Source of the DNA: Ampelocalamus luodianensis
Taxonomy: Eukaryota; Streptophyta; Magnoliopsida; Poales; Poaceae
Reading direction: 5' to 3'
DNA length: 64,000 nt
Assembly: GCA_036346255.1 (NCBI GenBank)
Contig: CM070618.1
Span: 80,362,428 to 80,426,427, forward strand
In this document: positions 56,015 to 64,000 of the stretch, in pieces
How the letters are laid out: each line of letters opens with the position of its first letter
How positions within the stretch are numbered: position 1 is the first letter of the stretch
Notes under the pieces: generated by a model
What the model saw: the letters and a program-made list of their open reading frames with translations, nothing else
Databases searched by the model: none
What the model was told of the DNA's origin: nothing
Translations under genes and position numbers: made by a program

Positions 56015-57273
56015 ATTAAGAAATTCGTAAGAATTATTGTCGTGTGGTCACTTAACTCCTTTACTTTAAAAAATCGGCTATTTAACATTCTCACGTTGTA
56101 AAACCAAGTAACTTAACCCATATCTATTTTGCTTAGTGATTTTGTTTACGTGGCACTAGGTTCGGTTGGTTTCGCCACCGTGGCGACTACGTAGCGACAA
56201 CTCGGCAAATCAAAGTTGCAACACTATGAGGTCCACATGACAGCTTCTAGCCCTTCTTCTTCCTCTCTCTACCCGACGCCGCACGCACCGGTGCATCTGC
56301 TGGGCAGTGCTCGCGGCCGTGCCCACGCGACATGCAACCGTTCGCAATCGACGTCGCGGAGGAGCTCGCCGTCCCGGCACTCGCCTTCCGCGCGACCAGC
56401 GCATCCAGCTTCTTGGCTTACCTGCCTATGCCCAATCTTGTCGAGCTCGGTGAGCTCCCCTTCTGCCTTCCCGCAGGTGGGCGGCGACCTCGACGAGCCG
56501 GTACATGGTGTTCCGGGGATGGAGAACTTCCTGCGGCGATGAGATCTTCCAAGTTTTTGTCATCACACGGAAGCCGACGACGTCGACCTCATGTTGCGAG
56601 ATCGGATGCAAATCCTCTTACATTAAGAAGTAATGTCACGGTGAATAGTGTTATGACATTGTTTTGTAGCCGTCGGATTGAAAACCAACGGACGAGATCA
56701 AGATCTGTCATTGTAGCATAACACTGTAGCATCAGTTCTGTTCATGGACACTGTAGTGGCACTGTACCGCGCGATCTCGATCGCTATTTTCCGATCTGGC
56801 GGCTCAGATCTTGAGAATGTTATGGCATTGTTCACCCGGTGACATTGGAATGTCAAAGGATGCGCTGCGACCTGCGAGATCAGGTGGTCGGCTCAGGCGC
56901 TAGCGCAACAAGTGAGGTGGGACATCGTTGGGGGCTCGTCGGTGACGGAGTTCGAGTAGCTCGTCGGGTTCATCAAGGATCTCAACACGTCGAGCATAGA
57001 GTCCGAACTCCCCCAGAGTGTTGGTGGTTTGGTTAGTCAAGGATGAAGAGCAGCAATTGGATGGCGTGCACCAGTTTCCCATTCCCGTGCTAGCTCAGCC
57101 GCCCATGTGGCAAAACCCAGTGCCACGTAAGCAAAACTACCCACCAAAACAGTCATTGAGTTAAGTGATTTGGTTTTGCAACGTGAGGGAGTGGGATCAA
57201 ATAGCCAGTTTTTATGTCAGATGGTTAAGTGGCCGCACAGCAATACTTCAAGGAGGTCGTATGAACTTCTTCC
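56015..57273. mobile_element. Long-TIR Mutator-like element (MULE 2) carrying gene cargo
   Basis: Inverted ends of about 150 bp match each other (shared words TGGCTATTTGA/CGGCTATTTAA, CTCACGTTG, AAAACCAA, CTTACGTGGCACTGGG/TTTACGTGGCACTAGG). They also match the ends of MULE 1 at 2740-4185 in order and spacing (for example the GGTTTCGCCAC words). The right terminus GAACTTCTTCC is clear; the left one appears to carry a small deletion, so the left limit is approximate. A diverged 11-bp repeat (TTAGACGTTAC, TTAGGTCTAAC) flanks the suggested ends but is too degenerate to be sure. No transposase is present. The interior carries a UDP-glycosyltransferase fragment. Confidence 0.75.
56320..56545 (+). 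pseudogene. Captured UDP-glycosyltransferase (family 1 GT) fragment in MULE 2
   Basis: In one frame the sequence reads QPFAIDVAEELAVPALAFRA, then TSASSFLAYLPMPNLVELGE, then LPFCLPAGG. In the next frame it continues DLDEPVHGVPGMENFLRR. Plant UGTs of the UGT85/UGT709-like groups have this same succession in the N-terminal acceptor-binding half: DVAEELG-IP, FRT-SA-, FLA-L-, ELGE-P, DLDEPV-GVPGM, RRRDLP. One frameshift separates the two halves, and the N-terminal start, the His of the active site and the C-terminal PSPG motif are all missing, so it has no enzymatic function. It could still be transcribed through a MULE promoter. The group assignment is by recall. Confidence 0.65.
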
Positions 57274-57284
57274 TTAGGTCTAAC

Positions 57285-58004
57285 TCTTGCTCGGGTATAC
57301 TGTCTACTGTACCATTGAGTTGCATGGAACGAAACTATAATGAAAAAAAAATACTACCTACAACGAACTGCAGCCATGCATCAATGATCTTCTTCAATCT
57401 CCATCCCACAATTCTTTGGTCACGGTACTGAGGTTGCACATCATCTCCGGCCGGTATGGACGTACTAGTTAATTAACATATGCATGCGCGCGCGTAGGAC
57501 CTGGATATATACTTCCTGTATACTCATAACATATAGGCGGTATGTACAAGTGTACAACACATACATCTTCCTATGCCAAGTATGCAAATCGGTAGAATCA
57601 CGGACGCGATCCCCCAAGCATTGGGATGTCGAGTATCGATAGAGCTGTATATAAAATCCAAAGAGGGGGGATAAGCTGCTAGTGATCATCTGGTAATCAT
57701 TTAATTTGATAGAAGAACGAAATAAGAAGCAAACCTACAAGTTCGATCAGAGTTCTGGATCTTCGTGATGTAGAAAATATGCATGCAAAGAAAGTCCATA
57801 GTCTGCGATCACATTGATCAACAGAATAATAGAACCATGCATGCATGCATCGAGAGAAACTAACTGCGTGCCTTCCAAGGGAGGACGGTAATACTATTGA
57901 GCTAAGCTAAGTAGAGCTAGCAGCTACATACCATCCTACGTACGTACGTACGGAAACTGGATTAAGATCCGTGTGCATCGATCAGCTACTAGATAGCTAA
58001 GTAG
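57285..58004. other. 3' flank of the bHLH gene
   Basis: No gene recognised. The 100-300 bp next to the bHLH stop likely include its 3' UTR and polyadenylation signals on the minus strand. CATGCATGCATGCAT and CGTACGTACGTACG words occur at 57837-57850 and 57938-57951. Confidence 0.4.
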
Positions 58005-58640
58005 CTAATAAGATCCGTGTACATCAGTCTCCTCGCCTTGGAGATTACACACAGAGTAGCACGCGGCTGCAGACTCTTCGTCAAAGACGCAGGAAGGCAA
58101 AGGAGGCAGCTCGTGAGCACTACTCATCTGCCCTGGTCCTAGATCAAGCACTTGCACCTGATGAGCCCCAGTTTGATAGCTCACCACCTCCTGGACGGGG
58201 ACTCCTGGAAGCTGCATCGGGACCTCGCCATCTGCACCACGGCCAGGAGCACAGAACTCATGGCAGCCGTCCTCGTGCTCCATGAGCGTGGCCTGGTGCA
58301 GGCTGACCTGCGCCTTGAGGAACTCGACGTAGTGGATGGCTTGCTCGAGCATGGAGACCGTGTCCATCTTGTTGCTGCCGGGCACGAGGCTGCGGAGCAC
58401 GCGGAAGCGGTCACTGATACGGTGCCGCCGCTCCCGCGCCGCCACGCTCTGGGGGTCCGTCGAGAGCTTCGCGCCCGGGCGGCGCCTCCCGCCGCCCCTC
58501 ACCCTGGTCTCACCGAGGCCGGCTGCGCCGCCCCTCACCATGGTCTCACCAAGGCCGGCCGGATGGTGGAGGTAATAGGGCTGCGGGTGGATGGCGAAGC
58601 TACGTGGGTCATGCATGTGTTCGTAGTGGTATGGATCCAT
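58005..58640 (-). CDS. LAX1/BA1-type bHLH transcription factor
   Basis: Intronless, 211 codons, ATG at 58638-58640, TAG at 58005-58007. The bHLH domain spans about residues 60-112: KLSTDPQSVAARERRHRISD, then RFRVLRSLVPGSNKMDTVSM, then LEQAIHYVEFLKAQVSLHQA. The basic region has Gln, Ala and Arg at the three positions that are His, Glu and Arg in typical E-box binders (Q64, A68, R72), as in the HEC/IND/LAX1 group. The start MDPYHY and the run GRRRPGAKLSTDPQSVAARE match rice LAX PANICLE1 and maize BARREN STALK1, which act in nuclei at the boundary of new axillary meristems. Whether this is the direct orthologue or a paralogue is not settled. The N-terminus has a tandem repeat (GLGETMVRGGAA, GLGETRVRGG; 29-50). 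The C-terminus is acidic with an EESAA patch. A TATA box lies 97 bp upstream. It looks intact. Confidence 0.88.
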   Translation of the reverse strand: MDPYHYEHMHDPRSFAIHPQPYYLHHPAGLGETMVRGGAAGLGETRVRGGGRRRPGAKLSTDPQSVAARERRHRISDRFRVLRSLVPGSNKMDTVSMLEQAIHYVEFLKAQVSLHQATLMEHEDGCHEFCAPGRGADGEVPMQLPGVPVQEVVSYQTGAHQVQVLDLGPGQMSSAHELPPLPSCVFDEESAAACYSVCNLQGEETDVHGSY

Positions 58641-58736
58641 AGCTAGCTAGGATGCGTGGCTAGCTGTGTAACACCACTCAGTGTTGTTGGTTTCAGCCCT
58701 AGAGCTATGTTGCTGGCCGGGGTGGAGGCGATGCTG

Positions 58737-58744
58737 TATATATA
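58737..58744 (-). promoter_or_regulatory. TATA box of the bHLH gene
   Basis: TATATATA on the minus strand sits 97 bp before the start codon, the only such word in the nearby GC-richer leader. The distance leaves room for a 5' UTR of about 65 bp. Confidence 0.6.
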
Positions 58745-60105
58745 CTGCGCGTAGGATCGCATGGGAGCGTATAAGCACATGCAAAGTACTATACTTTATT
58801 TTGGGTGATACTTAAATGATCCGCTTCCCGTATGTGATCCAAGATTTAGCAATATCGATTGCCCATATTTCAAGGACCAGCCAGGAATTTGGGAACCGGC
58901 CCTCCTTGACTCATGTCAAGTCTTGAATTTGGTGACAACTAGCCGGTTCTCGATGGTTTTCTCAGTCATGTATGTGTCCATTTGCACTTCTTTCTCTGTT
59001 GTGCCTAGGCTTATGATCATGATAATTTAGATAAGAACGAGTATATGTACACCGCATCAGCCGGCTCTGGTTTCGTCTCCATGCCATTCCGTTTAATGCA
59101 TTGACATGCAAAGCCACAGAGAGTATATATAGAGGAACAAATTTTAAAATCCTGACAGAAAGGGAAATGATCCAGAGCGTCGTACAGAATATGTAGGTCG
59201 TGCTTGTGATAAGGTTCTTTTGAGTTACGCTCGATGGATTTAATAAGGGGAACGGAAACTGAATGTTTTGCATAAAATACCAATGGTGAGTTGTTTTTTT
59301 TCTTACTTATTGTCGTAGCAATGCCCCACCCCTAGAGTCGTTGGGAATACCTAGCAAGTCCTGGAGAATATGAGCATGTACATAGACTAAACGTATAGCT
59401 ATACTCTACAGGAATGTAGCTATACTCTACAGAATGTGCCAAAATACATCTTTCTCCACCATTGTGGGGGTGGGTGGGTGGGGAGGGGAGCAAGAAGAAA
59501 AATATCTTTCCCCTCTCCTATATATATGGTCCAAGAGGGTGTATATAAGTGGGGGCTCTCTCTCTCATTTTCTCTCATTCAGTACTCAATGCACGCTCTT
59601 ATGATTCCCTTGGCCCCCTCATGACAAAGGGTATTCGTACTCACTGTCTAATTTTGTAGCTACGACACTTATGAATCTGTTGTTATTTCTAAAATGAGTG
59701 CAAATTAATATGGCGTGTCGTTCTATGAATTTTTCTAAGAAGTAAACATACACTATTATTCAACTCTAGTCATAGCTTTGAGATGAACTGAAACTGGAAA
59801 TTTGAATTAAAAACCAAATGCTTGCAATTTACGAATATATATTTTTTACTAAAGGGTGCAATCTATATCGATCCCTAAGAAAATGGTCAAAAGTCAACAC
59901 TCAACACTCCTAGCTTCTTCAAGTACACAAAGTTTCGTCAATTGGCCTGTTCTACTTTCTGGTCCATATTCGGTAGAAAAGTTTACTACGTACGTAGTAT
60001 GTCAGTCCATTTACTCGGTAAATATGACGATGTAGGCCATCACTAATCACAACACAGGCTTCACGGGAGAAGCACACGAAAGACAGCTTTTGGCTTATTT
60101 AGCAT
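58745..60105. other. Upstream region of the bHLH gene, no gene recognised
   Basis: AT-rich, with short frames only and no recognised TE ends. It is the longest stretch of the right half free of recognisable elements, and probably holds the distal promoter of the bHLH gene. Confidence 0.35.
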
Positions 60106-60109
60106 ATTT

Positions 60110-60475
60110 TTAAAGCGACATAACAACAATAGTTCTTTAAATGAAACGACAAAAATGACACCCTAATCGACAGAAAATGTCATGGTAGGGGGGCCTACCG
60201 CGCACTAAATACGTGGTAGGACACGTGATGACGTGCATTCAGCAGCAGGTGGCCTACTGCGCACCCAGATCGCAGCAGACCACCTGCCACTGACCCAAAG
60301 CGCGACAGGTGCTGTGCGTAGGTGACCTATCGCGGATTGGGTTAGCGGCAGGTGGCCTGCCTCGATCTGAGTGCGTGGTAGGACACCTGCCGCGGATTGA
60401 GTGCACGGTAGATCTCCTACTGCGGCGCGAGGTAAGGTGTTATTTTACTTTTTTATATTATTTTTGCTATTTTAC
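60110..60475. mobile_element. Small inverted-repeat element with GGTGGCCTRCYGCG repeats
   Basis: The sides carry inverted AT-rich similarity (GACAAAAATGACACCCTAA on the left; inverted right AAAATAACACCTTACC). The interior is a degenerate tandem array of words such as GGTGGCCTACTGCG, CACCTGCCGCGGATTG and GTAGGACACGTG. A second element with related ends and core lies at 61440-61760. It encodes no protein. Confidence 0.5.
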
Positions 60476-61439
60476 TTCAAAAACGTATTTCATGAGAGAG
60501 AAGAAAAACTCCACCAAACGATATATACTCTCTCTACTCTCTAGCCTCGCATGCATTGAGCGATCGGAAGCCCTCTAGGGCTTTGGTGTAAGGAAGGCCT
60601 AGGCCCTAGGGTTTTAGGAAGCCTTACATCCTTTTGATCAAGTGCCTTTGTGAAATACATGATCACATGATTGGTACCTGTGTCACATCCACCTTGTACA
60701 GATGACCACCAGGTAAGCAACACATCCCCGGAGATGGAGGCAAAGAGACAGCATATAATATTACTAACTTATTCGTTTCTTGCTTCACCTCCATTATCTT
60801 CCCGTTGTTTTACCCTATGATTCCTGGAATTTGAAGCTCTGCAACCGATGAATTTTTTCTTAAAAAAAAGAGTGCGCACATCAACCATTTTCTATCAGAT
60901 ACTATATGTTCGTTTTCGAATTAGATCGTGCACCACCTGCATAGTGTTTTTTTACACCGTTTTTGCGTGCGTATTGTGTCTATGTTTGTACACCAACCTG
61001 TGCTCTTTTTTTAATGATCATACAATTATATTAACTGACTCAACTATAATTGATTTGTACGTTTTGCCACCCAGCTTACAGTAAGACGCATCATTGGGTT
61101 TGACGTGCTCAAGCCTCAAGACATCCAATTCTTGTCACACGAGTGATGTTAGCATTCCGAGAAATTGTTGAATCAAAGATGGATACGTTCCAAACTTCCA
61201 ATCGTGCGCGAGTACAGTTTCTTGGAAATAGAAGACCCTGCCACACGTGGTACGTACGTAGTTCTATTCTTTATCCTGGAAACAGTAGCGAGCCGTGTAG
61301 TGGCAGTCTACTCTATCAGTGCGTATTCGATCCGCGCATATCTTTGGCTCTGGCATTCCAGGCTCTCGAGATGTACGAACGCCAGCTACAAGTCAGAGGC
61401 TCTCGTGACTGAGTTCCTGGCTGGTTTCTCGTGTTTTTA

Positions 61440-61760
61440 CATGTAATAACAAAAGTAGTTTTCACTCGCATGTAATTACAAAAATAACAGTGTGAAGTAC
61501 AAAAATCGGGCTATATATACAGTACTAAATAGTCCCAAATAGTGATTTGATACGGTGCTGAACTGCTGAATAGTGATGCGCTATAGTGCAAACAGTGGAC
61601 CCATCAGCATGGTGCGCTCTGGAAGCGGATTAGGTGTCCTGTTGCGGTCCGGAAGCGTGGTGGTTGTCCTGCCATGGTAGGTGACTTATCTAGTTTTTTG
61701 CAGTGTTATTTTTGTAATTACGTATAAGCGGTAGCTCTTTTTACTGTTAGAAACTTTTTT
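61440..61760. mobile_element. Small inverted-repeat element related to that at 60.1 kb
   Basis: Inverted arms of about 35-40 bp share GTAATTACAAAAATAACA(G/C)TG. The left arm starts near AAAAGTAGTTTTCACTCGC and the right arm ends near GGTAGCTCTTTTTA. The core has TTAGGTGTCCTGTTGCGG and CCTGCCATGGTAGGTGAC words, echoing the core of the 60.1-kb element. Target duplication was not resolved. Confidence 0.6.
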
Positions 61761-61951
61761 AAAAAACGTGACAAAACAGCCGAAGCCTCTCGTGCCTTGC
61801 CCGTGTACCTTGCGAGCAGAAAGGAAAGTAAGGCGGTCACCTCAGCTTAAACAAAAGCAAGCTAGCTAGGGAGAGAGGCCGGAGCTACACTACGTAAAGA
61901 GATATGCCACATAATTTCCCCCACTGTGTGGCTAATTAAACTCCTATATAT

Positions 61952-61970
61952 AGAGAGAGAGAGAGAGAGA
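61952..61970. repeat. (AG)n microsatellite
   Basis: An uninterrupted run of nine to ten AG units follows a TATATA stretch. Confidence 0.9.
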
Positions 61971-61989
61971 ATTATAGTAGTTTGATGGG

Positions 61990-63390
61990 AACACATGCAC
62001 ACGAAGGGACAAGCTAGCTCGGAAGCGAATCATTTGCCGGCTTAAGAGAAGCTCGATTTTTAGTCGTGTAGCTAGATGGTGTTCCCATGTCGATCGTGCG
62101 ACGTCCGGCCGGGCATTGCTGAAGATGTCTTGCGGCGCCAGCTGAATCCATTAGTCAACCAAGTGTTAACGCCTCAGGTGCGATCTCAATTTCGTTTTGG
62201 AAAGCTTTTGAGTTCCCAATTGGGAACACCCCTGCCCGAATACCTACTGCCCACCGAACTGCCACCGGGCATGGTACTTGGCAACAAACAGTTCGCGAAC
62301 GGTCAGTGCCCGCGGCCCCGGTCCCCAAACGGGAACCCGGGTACGTACGTACGGACCGCGCCGTGATAGGCGGTGAAATAGATTGCCATGTGACATTCGT
62401 GCGTACGCTGCTCTCCCTAGGATTGCGTGACTAGTTTGTGCGTGTGAGAGGGAGTGAGGGGGGAGCGACGTGACGTGGCCGGCTGAAGCGCTGACGGCTC
62501 TGCAGTGACATGGAGTAGATCTGGCCCCCTACCTGCTCCTTCAGTGCCGTTTCAGATCTGGCCATGCATGCAGGCGCTCGTGAGCTCGTGGTAAGAGTTC
62601 GCGAATACCAGTCAATTTTGATGGCTTTGTTTGTTCGTAAATACTCGATACTTTACACGGTTTTCTACCTTTCTTTATAACAGGGGCGGAGACAGACCCT
62701 TTTTTTTTAAAAAAAGAAAAGTATATACTAGGTATGGCATGGTCATATGCATTGTATTTGCATCTCTAATTATTATTTCAACTCACAATTTGTTATTTGA
62801 GTTATGCGATTTTTATTGGTGTGTACATTGAATTGTTCTGTCAAATAATATTTTCTTAACTCCGCATCCCCATCCCGAAAATCCCAACTCCCCTGTTGCC
62901 TTATAAACTTTCCCCTTCCTTCCTCCTTCACCACACATTTGGGGGGCCATAGTATATTAGTTTAGTTATCGAGAGCATTCTTGTTATATCGTATAAAAAC
63001 AAATAATTATCTAGGCAAGTATGTCTTAGTTAAAAGTATTAAGTATTTTTCTACCACATATTTAGTGGACCGTAGTATATTAAGTTCAGCTATCAAGGAC
63101 GCTTTGGTCATATCATATACAAACAAATGATTACACATGCAAGTGTACTTGGTAAAAGTGCAAGTACACGCAAACGAACCGAGGGAGAAGGAAGGAGGGC
63201 AAGAGTGGCGCGGGGCCCATCCGCGTACGTGCCGGTCTCGTCTTTCGCGTCGCCACACCGCTCCCCGGCGTCTCGTGTCTAGCACTCGGCTCCTCCCCTG
63301 TATTATCTCCTACGTTGGTTCCTCACTCGGCTCCGCCTCGTGCCGTGCGGGCGTGCGGCTGCCGGTCGGTCGCGCTTTTTTTTTTCTTCA
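61990..63390. other. Spacer without recognised genes
   Basis: A 96-codon frame at 62076-62366 (+) has no recognisable motif and ends in a CGTACGTACGTACG run. A T/A-rich stretch at 62698-62720 and a GC-rich patch at 63180-63370 are present. No TE ends recognised. Confidence 0.35.
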
Positions 63391-63429
63391 GGATATTATA
63401 TAGGGATTGCCTATCACAAGGGATTAAAA

Positions 63430-63550
63430 ATTTTTAAAACATAAGTCATATTTTTTATTCATTGAATCAATATCCAATCATATAACCCATCAATCTCTAC
63501 ACAAATTTAATAGTCATAACAATTGACTTAAGCTTAAGAAACTTAGAAAT
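63430..63550 (-). mobile_element. Diverged copy of the TBL-intron MITE family
   Basis: In reverse orientation the segment reads CTTAAGCTTAAGTCAATTGT, then TTGTGTAGAGATTGATGGGT, then ATGATTGGATATTG, matching the core of the MITE at 31294-31430 in order and spacing. A further weak relative follows at about 63600-63700 (TTGAATGATCAACATCTAATC). Confidence 0.5.
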
Positions 63551-64000
63551 AGCAAATCCGTATCATATAGAGAGAGTGAGATAGGGTTGTCTATTTATAA
63601 AGTGATCAAATTTTTTTAAGGATAAGTTACATTTTTAATCTATTGAATGATCAACATCTAATCACATGGCACAAATTTCAATTTATCCATATTATAACGG
63701 TACAAATTAATCACACATGTACAAGAGTTTTTACAATTGAATAAAGAATATAACTATATTTTTATCACAAGCATTAGAGTTGTATAATAAATATAACTCT
63801 ATGTTTCGATATAAACACACATAATACAGTATCTAGCCGTTCATAACAAAATTAAAGCAGAACATAACAAAAGATCCAAACCTAACTCCAACTGGAATAT
63901 GGAACAGGGTCGAGGATTAACGTGCGTACTATTTGTTTTGCAGAAGTACACGGTAGCGTAGTTGGGGCTTGGCTCGTGCGGTCAAACTCATACAGCTAGA

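Noticed and set aside
62076..62366. 96-codon plus-strand frame starting MVFPCRSCDV
   Set aside because: No recognised motif or repeat context, and it ends in a CGTACGTACG run. Not enough to call a gene.
1..64000. tRNA or rRNA genes
   Set aside because: No cloverleaf-type A/B box pairs or rRNA core words were noticed by eye; a covariance-model scan could still find a tRNA I missed.

Overview
This window looks like a transposon-rich stretch of a grass (Poaceae) nuclear genome. The evidence is the set of spliced plant genes, CACTA elements whose ends carry many copies of a CAGACGGTT-type motif, Mutator-like elements with long terminal inverted repeats and 9-bp target duplications, plant hAT elements, large solo LTRs, and a LAX1/BA1-type bHLH gene. 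No species call is attempted. Only two genes look like intact host genes: a five-exon TRICHOME BIREFRINGENCE-LIKE (TBL) gene, probably a wall polysaccharide O-acetyltransferase (28913-33649, +, 514 aa), and an intronless bHLH gene of the LAX PANICLE1/BARREN STALK1 type (58005-58640, -, 211 aa). Nearly everything else that codes for protein belongs to mobile elements or their captured cargo.

Layout. 1-1473: part of an LTR running off the left edge, probably reverse-oriented. 2.3-6.5 kb: a decayed hAT transposase gene split by a 1446-bp Mutator-like element with a perfect 9-bp target duplication. 7272-19470: a foldback Mutator-like element containing an 11.3-kb CACTA element (7552-18844). The CACTA carries a decayed tnp2 transposase gene (-), a second transposon gene with PF03004-like and possible Ulp1-like parts (+), a captured F-box-type host gene fragment (+), and motif arrays at both ends and also in its centre. 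21171-24660, 37098-39950 and 51328-54413: three solo LTRs of about 3 kb; two have perfect and one near-perfect 5-bp target duplications, and the first contains an internal 548-bp tandem duplication. 25.1-27.8 kb: a LINE reverse transcriptase fragment split by a second, shorter CACTA element. 28.9-33.6 kb: the TBL gene, whose 2.7-kb fourth intron holds a MITE. 35.1-36.3 kb: a retroposed, poly(A)-tailed LINE-like copy. 40194-41261: a non-autonomous hAT with an 8-bp duplication. 42.5-43.1 kb: a short inverted-repeat element. 45800-49661: a full-length hAT with TTF/DUF4371-type transposase, silenced by three in-frame stops. 56.0-57.3 kb: a second member of the long-TIR Mutator-like family, carrying a UDP-glycosyltransferase fragment. 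58.0-58.7 kb: the bHLH gene. 60-64 kb: small inverted-repeat elements and MITE remnants.

The order of nesting can be read directly. The hAT at 2.3 kb is older than its MULE. The foldback MULE is older than its CACTA. The LINE is older than CACTA 2. At least three elements carry or probably carry host sequence (F-box, UGT, GC-rich cargo), so the window documents gene capture by two superfamilies side by side. No CRISPR array, rRNA or tRNA gene was recognised by eye.
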